Source: Dichotomocladium elegans
Taxonomy: Eukaryota > Mucoromycota > Mucoromycetes > Mucorales > Lichtheimiaceae
Length of the DNA stretch: 64,000 nucleotides
Assembly: GCA_025716815.1 (NCBI GenBank)
Contig: JAIXMN010000018.1
Span: forward strand, 186,001 to 250,000
Direction: 5' to 3'
The position numbers and the translations under genes were made by a program. The notes under the pieces are model-generated. The model was not told the origin of the DNA, ran no database searches, and was given only the letters and a program-made list of their open reading frames with translations. Below are positions 1 through 10,576 of the stretch, in pieces. How positions within the stretch are numbered: the stretch's first letter is position 1; every line of letters begins with the position of its first letter.

Positions 1-1370
1 GCCAATAAGCGTCGAAAGAATCTCCCTGGGGGGCTTGGCCAGATACTTGAGGTTGGTACTGGTCCGTGTTGGTCATGTCAACCGTGGCGGCTAAATTAGG
101 AGGGGTGAAGATTAGAGTTAATTACCGCACCTTAGCTCAGATCGGACAACATAAGGAAAAAATAACACTTGCTTGCAGAGCGGCCGTAGAAAGCAAGTCC
201 AGCAGAGACTTTTTCGGCTGGCATACCAGCCTTGATCCAGTTGTCAATAGCAGAAACAAAGCTGTCTGCATCACCCAAACCAGGCTGAAAATTGAATGGG
301 GCATTAGGACCTGGTACTAAACTGTCAGCCATAATACTGTACTGGACTGGGGGGATGGGACCAGGAACAGCCATGTCATGCAAACATTAATAGCGACACT
401 TGCCTGATGTGGAATTCCAAGCACCATTAATATCATACGTCATGATATTCACGCGATCGAGAACGGCGGCATACGCGGAGACATCATTCATGTTGTCACC
501 TTTGGCATCAACAAACGTGCGGACATGAACAGCAGCCGTCAGTTCCTTAGATCCCTTGGCATCCAGCGCAGTTCGTAGCTCCTTGAGAAGCGTTAGGAAG
601 TTTTCAGAGTCGTTGGGGTTGACCACATTGCATCCTGCGCCTTGGCGATTAGGGTATTCCCAATCTATAATATTGCTATATGAGAGGAATTCCTTATTCT
701 GAAATAGTGTGATTATGGTGTGCATGTGTTGTCATGAGGCTTACCAAGATCGATGCCGTCAATGCCGTAGCTATGCAGATGACGCGATAAATGTCAAGTT
801 CCGGGGTACCGATACGGATAACATGCATACTTACTTGTCAATCTGGTCAATAACCCACTTGATGAAGGTTGCACGTTGGGAGGCGTCAGCGACCATAGAG
901 CTATCGGCGTAGAATTATTGTTTCTTGATCAGTTGGAATTACATGCATATAAATCACATTCATACCTAAAGGTAATCGAGCCACTCCAACCGCCGACGGA
1001 AATGAGCACTTTAGCATTTTTTGCATGGGCAGCCTCCACAAGCTGAGGAAGCTGCGTTTCAACTTGAGAGGGATCCGTCCATTCGGGAGTAGCACCTTTG
1101 ATCAAAATGGCAAACGCGTAGTTGATGTGAGTGTATTTTGTAAAGTCTATGCTGCTCACGGGGTAGCGAGCATAAAGCCCTATACATTGGCAGCCAGAGC
1201 GAGTGAGTATGGACCATGTTTTTCGAGCATATACACTTACAGTTTGGAAAGTAACCGGTAATGGCGCTTGCTGCTAAGGCTGGAGTGAAAGACAGCAGAA
1301 GTTTGAGCCATAGGGCCAGAAGCATGCAAGAGAAAAGCATTGCCGCAAGAGAACAAGAAAAAAACCACAA
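1..1370 (-). CDS. GH18 chitinase, secreted (3' end outside window)
   Basis: Family 18 chitinase, which hydrolyses beta-1,4 bonds in chitin; expected role is wall remodelling or nutrition outside the cell. Exons as read: 1370-1241, 1179-966, 900-835, 770-745, 664-404, 310-173, 90-1 (continues beyond the edge). The first exon gives a hydrophobic signal peptide ending near ALAASA; Met codons at 1370, 1340 and 1325 are all possible starts. The sheet motif VGGWSGS and the catalytic motif DGIDLDWEYP are present, the latter split over the 26-nt exon at 770-745 and the next exon, with the acid Glu intact. MTYDINGAW and GLAFYGRS follow, as expected. Introns 403-311 and 172-91 appear to start with GC rather than GT (donor GCAAGTGT); for the first, a weaker GT-AG alternative also keeps frame. 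No disabling change is seen. Confidence 0.88.
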
Positions 1371-2395
1371 GGAAAACGTTTGGTCGATAATAAACCGGGA
1401 CCTTGTCTTTTATAGACGAGGGATCCCTAGATTGACAACATTTTCATTATGCATGATATCCTATCGGTAACATTGTTGAAAATATACAACACGGTTAATT
1501 AAAGAGCAGCACGGCTGTATTTTTCTGATGAAATCATGCAGATTATGCGAAGCTGCTTATTCTCTTGAGAAATCAATCAAGTAGGCGGGGTTACACGTCA
1601 GGGCTACTTGAGTTCATTAAGCAATTAATTTGCGTAAAATACCAGTTGCAGGAATAAAAACATATGCGCCTTCATTTGATAATGACTATAGATCCGTCTC
1701 TCCTGATCAGAAAGAGGCCAAAAGGTTCTCCTTTCGTATTGGTGGTCACTTCCATGGCCATCCAAAGAATGACCGCATCTTATTTGTTTTGGTTTCCATT
1801 CAAAAAGTTACTTTGAAAGACCACAACCATTGTTAGACACAATGTTGCTAGAGTAATCGGCACATGAATTAGCTTTGTGTTCTCCCAAACAGAGATCGAC
1901 ACTTCATTTAGTGGTCCAGAGTTCATGGATTCTGGTACCCTTGTCCTCAAAATAAACAGGAAAAGCGACGAAAGCTCGTCACTTTCCCATGTGTAGATCG
2001 ATTACGGTCATTAATTGTGGGAAACTGCCTGGTAGCTTCTTTTGAGTACGGAATCCACGTTTGAGATTTGTTAAGCCAACATTTAAACCCACGCATGGAA
2101 TTACCGGAATGTCAGAAGAGATAATAGACCCAAATTTGGAATATTTGTTAGATGAACCGTTGAGGATGATCAGTTGCGATGCTCTCAATATGTAAGTGTC
2201 CTTTTTGCACAATGCCAGGGCATGTGTCGTTCGGCTTAACATCTTAGTTCGTATCTCATTCCTACGATATACAGCATTCCCATATCGAGTCGCATGCTCC
2301 GGATCCGAAAACCAAGAAATCTTTGCGCGAAATGACATAACAAATATCGCATACACCGAAGTAAGATGTCGCTCAAAAATATTGAAAACCTAACT
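1371..2395. other. AT-rich stretch without a recognised gene
   Basis: Upstream side of the chitinase gene followed by unassigned sequence. The only sizeable frame is a 125-codon minus-strand reading frame at 2356-1979, with basic residues throughout and no motif I recognise. It has no clear intron signals or partner exons. I see no promoter element that I would defend. Confidence 0.3.
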
Positions 2396-2399
2396 CAAT

Positions 2400-2480
2400 A
2401 AAAACTACAATTTTAAGAGCAGTATCAGCGTTAGGTATTATTAAATACAGTTTGAGATTCTCACACCCATCAGCCAAATA
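2400..2480 (+). repeat. Tc1/IS630-like transposase fragment
   Basis: A short piece whose plus-strand translation matches the middle of the transposase relics elsewhere in this window (compare 53667-53770 and 37870-37950). It has the 'GA(I/V)S-x-x-G-(I/L)-I-x-x-SLR' stretch between the second and third catalytic acids. Only about 25 codons are recognisable, so it is a fragment. The similarity is by eye to the other copies. Confidence 0.5.
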
Positions 2481-2929
2481 TGTTCGCTTATTGATAAGAC
2501 TGACGATATCCCAGCTGTCCTAGCTGGATAAGCTTTGGTATTGAGCTAGATGATAAGTTAGAGGATATGGAGAAGGATTATATTTCATAAGATGGTGCCA
2601 GGAAGAAACGGATTCAGTAGCTCTTTGTTAGTAAAGCAATGCTCTGTTATGGATGGGATTGTGGACTCAGGAAGCCAAATTGTTCTATTTCTTTGCACTT
2701 TGGTATTGGGAAGCAGGACGCCGACAATGATTTTGGTCGGTGTAGCTTCAGTACCTATTGTGAATGAAAAAAACCTAAATACAGATAGTAAAATGGCCAA
2801 AAGAACGTAGCTCATCCAATGGAAACGTGAAGGAAATGGAAATGAAGCACTGAGCAAATGTAATTATTGACCGCTAATATTTTATTCAAACAAGTTCATA
2901 TATTCAATGGAAAAAAGGATATCATAAGA

Positions 2930-3440
2930 ATATAGAAAGTTGGTGACATGTATCAGTAGGTAAAAATATTCATTGGACTGAAAATGTAAGACTCTCCATA
3001 TCCTTGCACTCACTAACGCCAACTCAACACCAACACCTACCCAGATATGGACTGACGTGCTCTCATTTTTTCTTTGATCGGTGGCTCGGGGTGATTTAAG
3101 GTACGTTACTGATAGCTGATCCCGATATTGCTCACAGATTGCTATTATTTTTGCTCTGCATTCAGTATCATTACCAATAAAGAGGGCCTTTTATCGGATC
3201 ATCCCATGCTGGATTTCATACTAATATATATATCTGATGCAGACTCATTAACAGAAATACAGTTTCTTCTAAAGTCACTATAAATTATGCCTGATCGACG
3301 CGCCCGGTCAAGGCACTCTGAGATCTTCTTATCACTATTCCTGTCTACAGGCTAAAATCGAGCCCTTCTCAATAACAGGTTGCATCCATCTTTCATCAGC
3401 CGATACAGTAGAGCATCGTCTTTAATACTTGAAGTACATC
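2930..3440 (+). repeat. Diverged repeat, partner at about 34740-35220
   Basis: The core 'cagtttcttctaaagtca' near 3261 recurs near 35122, and flanking words on both sides ('atccttgcactcac' against 'atcctttgacttac', and 'tctacagg' further right) occur in the same order and orientation. This indicates two old copies of one repeat. Neither copy has a coding frame that I can name. The region just left of it (2481-2929) holds only a 90-codon minus-strand frame with a hydrophobic N-terminus (2857-2585). Confidence 0.4.
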
Positions 3441-3455
3441 AAATTTCTTTAATAG

Positions 3456-3700
3456 TTGCTCCACAGATTACTCGAGGATAGTGGTAATCTCTCATCAAGG
3501 CAGTCTAGAATAACCTTTTATGCTCTTCATTTAGAAATACGTGGACGACTGCCAGTTCGGCGTTTCTTAAAAATGAGGTCAGCTTCATTTTCAAACAGCA
3601 ACAATCCATTGCTGTACTTAACGGACATGTATTGCTCGTTGTTTTGCAGCAGCTGGTGCACTCAAAACCTTCTCATACATCGGTTTGAAAAACCTGATTT
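3456..3700 (-). pseudogene. Tc1/IS630-like transposase relic, N-terminal part
   Basis: Read on the minus strand, the segment gives the helix-turn-helix region of the same transposase family as the relic at 53150: a 'EKxLSAPAAAKQ' start, a 'QQW' helix and a 'KKRRTGSRPRIS' linker, with stop codons and frame breaks between the pieces. The catalytic part is missing on this side. It lies head-to-head with the plus-strand C-terminal piece that begins near 3790, so the two are probably separate insertions or an inversion. Confidence 0.55.
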
Positions 3701-3789
3701 TGCCTTGGTCAATATAAGTTGTGAAACTGTGATAAATCTACTTATTTCATCAAAATGTCTTCATCCTTTTGCTTACGAATATGTATAGC

Positions 3790-5430
3790 AATAAGCTCAG
3801 TGTTACTGTTGCAAGGCAGACTGTACGTGAAGAGTAAAGTAAAATGCAGTAGATTCTTGGAAAGCGCAAGACGCTGATGATCCGAATCAGTGAAGCATCG
3901 AATAACTTGGGGTTGAACTGTCTCGAAAGATTCTTCTCTCATTCTTACTGCTGTCTAGTTAACTGCCGTAATGGGGGAGTGACGATCCGGCTTATGATAA
4001 TTTTACAGATACCATCATGACATGGATATGGATATGTTAAAAAGAGAGGAAAAAGAGTGATACGAGAAGATATCAAATCCCAGATTTCTTTGAATATGTT
4101 GAAAGAATTGTTGATATATAGAGAATACTGCTCCTATATGCAATCATACAGTATAGGTCGGGTCTCAAATAAACAATGGAATAGAGCTTCTTCTTGCAGA
4201 TGAAGGGCTGTGAGTTCTTTAGGAGGGTATGATTGTATATCATTAATAATAAGTGGATAATTACATATATGTTCATCGTGTACATCGGATATGAGACAAT
4301 AAGTTTGATGCGGTAGTGGTTTTAATATGCAACCCGTGGCGCACAGCAATACGGACGCTCTTGCTGCCCTGTGTGGATCTTCGTTATCTTAGTGTTAGAT
4401 TTCGTTTATCAAACAATGTTATTTTGTCTGTCACATTCTGATAAATTGGATTACCCTTGATGTAATGCTTTGCAGTTGAACGCATTTTGTCCTGAGCCAT
4501 CGTCTGTTGTCTCTTGATGATCATGTTGCCAATACAACCACTTTACCTACGAAAATCAAGCCGCCCGTTTAAATTTGTCTGCAACAAAACTGTGAACTGC
4601 TTGTTGAACGTCTGATAAACAAGAAGCATCGTGAAATAGCAGCGATGAGAGTTGTAAATGTAAGCCTTCTGAAGGAGGATATCATCTGATACGTCACAGG
4701 ACTTGTTTCAACATTGTCAAGAATATGGATGAGTGATTCCTCATAAATAATAGAAGTTCTGAGTGAACTATCTCCTCTTTATCAAATCCATCCTTGGACC
4801 CTCTTCCATAGGTTATCTATTATGAATATTTATGTCGACCTGTGTTCTACTCGAATCTAACAACTTCTGTTCTTTGTAGATTAACCAGTCGTACCCGTAC
4901 TTAATGAGCCATGGAAGAGAGGTCAAAAAGGATAGCATCATCCGGTGGGACCGGGATTTCACTGCCTTTGAGCAGGGTCTTTCTTCTTTCCTTTTTACTT
5001 CTTGCATTGCCTGTGGTTCTTCCTGCCGTCGTTTCGGCGCTGCTCCCATCCCAGATCTCTCATTTTTTAACCGTTGTCTTGCCCACACGCTCACCCAGTG
5101 TAATTTGCCGATGTCTGACCATTGTATCCCCAATGTTCCCCCGCCGTTGCTTCTGGTATCCTTCGTGTTTTGTCTTCGTCAGGTGTTGCCGCTGCTCCTG
5201 GCCCATCACCAATTCTCGACCATGGTTATCGGGATGTTTACAATTTGATACGCCTGGTGTGAGCCGGGTTGGTAAGTCAAAATGTATAGGGGAAGGTTAA
5301 TGTTCTGTGTTGACTAATAGAATCATTTATCTGCTGGTGCGGCAATCTCATAAAACTTTATGCGATATTTTTTTGTATTTTGAACGGCAGTATTTTATTT
5401 TGTACAGCGGCTGTCAGTTTTAGTGATACC
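3790..5430 (+). repeat. Long repeat, copy A (partner at 54000-55430)
   Basis: Begins with the C-terminal end of a Tc1-like transposase relic (the 'ISEASN' region near 3890) and continues for about 1.4 kb. That tail matches 54150-55430 in the same order and orientation: shared words include 'atgagccatggaagagaggtcaaaaa' as against 'atgagccacgaaagagaggtcaaaaa' (4902 and 55042) and 'gtgagccggg.. ggtaagtcaaaatgta' (5260 and 55283). Divergence is substantial, with many indels, so both copies are old. Frames of 106-129 codons at 4813-5300 lie in the conserved block but are not kept in the partner copy, which argues against a coding role. Confidence 0.65.
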
Positions 5431-6234
5431 CTTGGTTCCCGCCATATCATATCACTGTAACGAATTATCACTATAACGAGTTGGAATGATATTCGATACA
5501 ATGATATTCACTAGCGATACGCTTTTACGGAACCATATTGACCGGGCAGCACTTTTTATAACAGGCGGCCACTGTATACGGAAAATAAAGTAAAATCGAT
5601 AACGCATTGTTACCATGGAGGAATCGCTTTCGACTCACATATTCTGAACAAAGATAGGATGCACGCTCTAGATCCTGAATAGTAAGGAGATATCCTGGGC
5701 GACAGATGAAACTGTTCCTCCTGTTACGTGTTGCTACACTCGTCAAATTGCCTATTGTTTGACAACCTCTAATAGTTAAAGAGAATAGGCTTTGTTTTCG
5801 ATCCAGTTGCACCACCACAAACAACGTGATAATCATAATAATAAAGTTCAAGACAGTACCATGTAAGTCATCGAGAAAAAGACTTTTCACACGTGCCATA
5901 TAGTTGTGTATTTAATAAATTGAACAGAGCACTCATGCACGACATGGCGGGATAAATAGTATTTAAAAATGGTGCGATCCACGCAATGACATGCTACCTA
6001 GAGAGTAATTGTCCGTCCCCATATCGCGGATTTAGAATCGTGCAACCATTACTGCCCGCCCAAAGCATGCTCGCACCATCGCACAATGCACTGCTATTCA
6101 AGAGGAGCCCAATATATAATAAAATGAGGTACGTACCACACACTTTTTCTTCCTTTCTTTTCCTCTTGCTCGCACTCATCCTTCCCTCCCCCACATTTCA
6201 AGCCAGATACTGTACTATTACTTTCGTTCCATAA
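5431..6234. other. Repeat edge and ERF4 upstream region
   Basis: 5440-5500 carries the tandem motif 'atcactgtaacga / tcactataacgag', reminiscent of terminal repeats of pogo/Tigger-type DNA transposons. No matching inverted copy was found nearby. A 124-codon minus-strand frame (5899-5525) has no recognised motif. From about 6120 the sequence becomes pyrimidine-rich on the plus strand, as in fungal promoters and 5' UTRs, just before the ERF4 start. Confidence 0.35.
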
Positions 6235-7642
6235 ATGAGCAATTCAGCGACTGTTTCTACAGCAATCCCAGGGCAGCATCATAGTGACCCCTTTTTTGAT
6301 TGGCAAAAGAAGCGCCAACATCGATACACGGATACTTGTCTTTTTTATCCATCTGCGTTCACATCAGCTAAACGACGTAGCGAAGGATGGGTGCGGCGAT
6401 ATTCGACATCCAGCATTGAGAGCGGGATGGCCAGTAGGAACTCATCTCACACCGGTCTCAACAGCTTACATAGGAGAACGCTGTCGTTGGGAACCCTCTC
6501 ACCTACCGTACAGCAGCGGCAAGACCAGTTACCAGCATTATATGACTTGATCACATCACCTCAGCAAGAAATTACCAGCCAGGGCAGTAAGGATCATCGT
6601 CATAAGTACCATCCTTCGGCCACCGAAGCAGATTTAATAGCTTTGACGACGACGACGACGACGACAGTAATAACATGTAAATATAGAATCCTAATCCTAA
6701 CCCCCTCCCAGTTCTTGTTGTTCTATTCGCCTTTCCTTCTCCTTCACATAATTTTCAACCCCTTCTATTTTTCATATCTCTCTCTTTCCTTTTACATTTA
6801 TTACTGCTGTTCTTCGTCTTCTTCTCGTTGGGTTTGCCCTAACCAGTCTGTTTCTTCCCGTCTCTTTGTCCTTAGCTCCATTGCCATCCAGCGCTACTTC
6901 GACGGCAACACCAACATCCGGTAGCAGTAACGCTCGCCACCAGAATGCCATGGGAACGAGGCTACCATTGTCAAAATCTTCAGCAGCCGAAGTGGAATAT
7001 AATTCTGCAAACCTACAGCAACATACTATGATTGACTTGACGCGCTGCAGACCAACTCGGACAGTCCGGATCGAACGGGATTACTCACGCGGGGATGGGG
7101 TCACACGATTTAGTACAGAATTTCCACAGGAGTTAGAAGGGAAGGTAAGGAGCGTGGGGCCGACACAGGCACACACGTGTGTGTGCGTGTGCTTGCACCG
7201 AAGAAACAGGAAAAGGGGAAATAGGTGAACTTCCCCCGATCTCTTTTCTTCCCCTTCCTCTAGCCCAAGCCGACTCTTACCCTGACTTTTTTTTCCACCC
7301 CAAGGTCAATGCAACCGAGTTTGAACATACAATAACCACGATCAACAATATCCTATCGAATGCTGAAAAACTCTCACTCAATCTCTTTGACAACATCATG
7401 GAGTGTCTTACAATCTACACTTGGCCAATGCTTTTTTCCACTCATTATCAGAGAGTAAGTTCCAATCGAATATTGTCTTGGGATTGATTGGTTCTCTGAT
7501 GGAAAGTACAACATAGTCAATCAAGCAGTTGATGGAGTTCATTGAGTCAGAAAACAAGCGTATGTACCACGCTAAAGGGATGTCCATATCCGACCCAATC
7601 CGAGCCGCCTTCCTCTTTGTAAGGATAATAAGAACTGCATGA
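6235..7642 (+). CDS. ERF4: ERF4/GOLGA7-domain protein, palmitoyltransferase accessory subunit
   Basis: Erf4 (Shr5) partners the DHHC enzyme Erf2 at ER/Golgi membranes to palmitoylate Ras; GOLGA7/GCP16 is the animal counterpart. Exons: 6235-6676, 6876-7144, 7305-7454, 7517-7642, about 328 aa with all junctions in phase. The N-terminal 240 residues are Ser/Thr-rich and disordered and include a Thr run from an ACG repeat at about 6644-6664. The family domain starts at VRIERDYSRGD and continues with FSTEFPQELEGK, the 'INNILSNAEKLS' helix, 'ECLTIYT' and 'GMSISDPIRAAFLF', ending shortly after as in GOLGA7. A short upstream frame (6124-6234) ends at the start codon and may be a leader. The start at 6235 is the first Met in frame. 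Confidence 0.85.
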
Positions 7643-8032
7643 AATTGATTTGTCAGGGCCCAATTGACATGATCCGTAATAGGTTGAAATTCAATTGTAC
7701 GATTGATCAGCACATCCCTCTCCTCACGAATCATCACCACCCAATTCCAATCTTCTGTCCCCTTTTTTGTAATTGCACTTTTCCTTTACATTCCACCGCT
7801 TAATTCCTTTCAGTTGTTCTTTCCTCTCATGCCTTGCCATTCATATCCATAAACATCCTTGTCAAGGGGAATAGTTCGTTTTAGCTCGCCTTATGAAAAT
7901 AGGGTTGAGAAGATGAATACTTCGCATATGCGTTTTTGTTTCGTTGTTTGCACAAAATATACAGCCAATTTATTTCCCTGTCTACATGGTCAATTCCTAA
8001 GAAAAATGGTTTGTGAGCAACAGAGACGCATT
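7643..8032. other. Convergent 3' intergenic region
   Basis: Space between the ERF4 stop (+) and the NAC alpha stop (-). It is AT- and pyrimidine-rich and should carry both 3' UTRs. No RNA gene or repeat seen. Confidence 0.5.
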
Positions 8033-8708
8033 TCAATAGCCTTTCTCTATCCTTACCATGATAGCATTGACGATATCATTGTTGTTGTTCTTCAAAGCCT
8101 TGATAGCCTTGTTGCGAGACACATTGGCCTGGCTGACAACCAAGTCGATATCCTTCTCGTCGACACCAGTAGCATCGACCTCCTCGTCGTCATCCTCCTC
8201 AACGGCAGCAGCAGCATTGGATGAACCGGCAAGGGTTGAGGGAGCGTTGGCCTCGGTCTGTTCACCCTGCGCAGCAGCCTCAGCAGCGAGCTGCTGGGCA
8301 GCAGCAGCCTGGGCGCGGGCAGCCATATCCTCAACCTGGACGGCACCGAAAACGATGTAGGTGTCCGAGTTGACGCTCTTGTAGACATCAGGTTGATTAA
8401 TGGCAAAGACAATCTACCGATGTCAAAGCGAATTCGTGAGTTCCGGGGTAATGAATTTAAAAATGTGTGAACGCGGATGCACGCATGCGCAGATGACAGC
8501 GTGCCAATTGTATACGTACACCACGGGGACGGGTGAAGGTGACGCGAGTGATGCCAGACACAGCCTTCAAGCCCTGACCAAGAATGGCCTTGCGAGCCTT
8601 CTTCTCGCCACGGGACTGAGGGGTCTCGACGGCGGATTCCTCCTGGGCGGTCTCGTCGACAACAACCTCCTCAACCGGCTTTTGTTCCACGGGCTTTTCG
8701 GCAGACAT
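8033..8708 (-). CDS. EGD2: Nascent polypeptide-associated complex subunit alpha
   Basis: NAC alpha pairs with NAC beta on the ribosome near the exit tunnel and shields emerging chains. Two exons, 8708-8520 and 8413-8033, 189 aa; the intron (8519-8414) is in phase 0. The acidic N-terminus is followed by the NAC domain ([17 protein letters not shown], then [13 protein letters not shown]), an Ala/Gln-rich linker, an acidic stretch and the C-terminal UBA domain ([18 protein letters not shown] to the end). Length and layout match fungal EGD2. Codon choice is strongly biased to GC-ending codons, which fits a highly expressed gene. The stop is TGA at 8035-8033. Confidence 0.95.
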
Positions 8709-9227
8709 ATTCTAAGGAGGAAATCAGTGCCTTGACTCCTTTATTGATGTATTCATCCATCCATCCATCCATCTCTTTATCCATCCGATGAACACATGAT
8801 AAATACCAATTACCTTTTTTTAAGAGAAGAAGGATGAACGGTTTTAGCGTGGCAGATCTATCTCTCACTGCGAGGCCTGAACATCAGGGCGCTCTCCACC
8901 CACGATCTCACTTCCCACCACCGCCCCCGACCCCCACGGATAATCCCATTAATTTACTTCGTCCCTCCAATTCAAAACGCACCCCCCCAAAAAATCTTAC
9001 GTCACACCAATGACCAATCCTCCCTGGACACGATTCAAAACTCTTGAGCAAAAAGCGCGCCATTTCCCAGTTTTATAGCGGATTTTCTTTAAATATGACA
9101 GGCAAAAGCGGTGGCCTAGCGGGAAAAGTGGAAGGAAAGAAGAGGAGGACAGGCGAAATTTTGTTGTATCAATATGAAAGGGGCTGTATAATTCTATTGT
9201 GCATGCTGCTTGACTTTTTATTCCTTC
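8709..9227. other. NAC alpha promoter side and PAM17 3' side
   Basis: Contains a (CCAT)n microsatellite at about 8753-8773 just upstream of NAC alpha and C-rich tracts at 8920-8990. Pyrimidine-rich stretches are typical of strongly expressed fungal genes. No gene recognised. Confidence 0.45.
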
Positions 9228-9936
9228 TTACTCTAGTCCGTCCGACTTGCCACCAAACACAGCCTTGCGATATTGTTCGCGCTGCTTTCGCAACCACGCT
9301 CTATAGTCATTGATTGAATAGATCTTCTCGCCATAATAATCGGGCAGGGAGCTATTTAACGGCTGCAAGCTAGCATCGACACGGTTGGCCTTGATATGCT
9401 CGTAGAACTCCTTGTCGCGTAGCTCCATAGCGTGGCTAACCTTGCTATTGAATGTTTTAAAGAGCAGATTGGCAAACACAGGTCCTGCAAAATAACCGCA
9501 AAAACCCTGACAGCATATGCATATGTGTGAGACAGCCATATCTAGCTGGACCACAAAAAAGAGAAGCGTAACAGAGTTTACTTACAGCGCCGACGCTCGC
9601 GATGCCAGTGGCCATAAGAGGATCCAGTCCAAAGAATGTGACAGTAGGATCAATTTCCAACTGAGAAAGGTAGGCCATCGCACCAAAGGAGGAAACAGCA
9701 GCACTGGGAATGCTCGATACAATCTCGAAGGTGCGGCGCTTTTTGCGCAGCTTGAAGTAATCATTCCATGTCGGTATCGCATTGTCTTCGGATTTGGCAG
9801 GAGCTGCAGGTGCGGAGGTGGATGTAGATTCGGTACTGGTAGACGAATGTCGGGCAATAGCCGTCGCACCATTCAAGGGGCGTAAGATAATGGTTTGCCG
9901 CAATGACGAGACAGTGGCAGTTCTAAAAAGTGACAT
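9228..9936 (-). CDS. PAM17: PAM17, subunit of the mitochondrial presequence translocase motor
   Basis: Pam17 sits in the inner mitochondrial membrane and helps organise the import motor at TIM23. Exons 9936-9586 and 9506-9228 give 209 aa; the intron has a GTAAGT donor and a TGTCAG acceptor. The N-terminus is an Arg/Ser/Thr-rich presequence (MSLFRTATVSSLRQ). The core reads TWNDYFKLRKKRR, a first membrane segment, the loop FFGLDPLMATGIASVGAG, a second membrane segment (GYFAGPVFANLL), and the C-terminal basic helix ending in DYRAWLRKQREQYRK. All these are Pam17 hallmarks. An in-frame Met 15 codons upstream (9981) would place hydrophobic residues before the presequence and is less likely. Confidence 0.92.
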
Positions 9937-10576
9937 TGGAAATGATGGTAAAGAGGGATAATAAAAAATTGATAGACACACAAGCTAAGGAAAAAAACAG
10001 ACGGGTGGATTCGCTGCAGCCGCAATCCAAAATGACGTCGGTTATTCCTGTCTGCCCTCTCGTCTCTCTCGTCCTCATTATTTTTTTTCACCTTCTCCTT
10101 CTTTCTGATATCCAGCGGCAGCAACTCAACTTATTGTTATTAAGAAAAACGAAGGAAATCACTTGCATGTGTCGTCCTTTCGCCTTGTCATCACCTTTCT
10201 TTTGAAATTGAAGGCTTTCTACGATAAGGCTGTCGTCGACAGCCTTCAGATATTTTTCCTGCCATCTCTTTTCTTTCATTAATTGCATTACAAGATTTCC
10301 GCTGTGTAGACCAACAAACGTGTCATTTCAAGCCTAATTCAGCATCAGCATCCCTCTTTTTTTTTTACGAAACACACGCTACGCATACACACATATATAT
10401 ATACAAGCACACTCTGTCGCTCTTACATTCTCTGTTCCCTTGTTTTCGTCTCCTCTTTGTTTCCCTCGCTACTGATACTGTTCAAAACCTATCATCAACC
10501 AGCATAACCACGTACACGGACCTTCTCCCATATATATATATATATATATATCAAGTACTAGCTGCTTCCCCATCTT
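9937..10576. promoter_or_regulatory. Divergent promoter region, PAM17 (-) and vasculin-like gene (+)
   Basis: About 640 bp between two divergent starts. It contains a poly-T run at about 10080-10088 and again at 10358-10367, a pyrimidine-rich block (10400-10470) and an alternating TA run at about 10530-10551, 25 bp before the plus-strand start. Assignment as promoter rests on position and composition only. Confidence 0.4.

Noticed and set aside
311..403. GT-AG alternative for chitinase intron 5 (donor GTGTCG, acceptor TGACAG)
   Set aside because: Keeps frame but inserts extra residues before GPNAPF and uses a weak donor; the GC-AG reading with CAG|GCAAGT is preferred, though not proven.
7408..7740. 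110-codon minus-strand frame over the ERF4 3' end
   Set aside because: Overlaps ERF4 exons that match the family; no domain of its own.
8058..8412. Ala/Ser-rich frames on either strand over NAC alpha
   Set aside because: Shadows of the NAC alpha coding sequence caused by its GC-rich codon bias.
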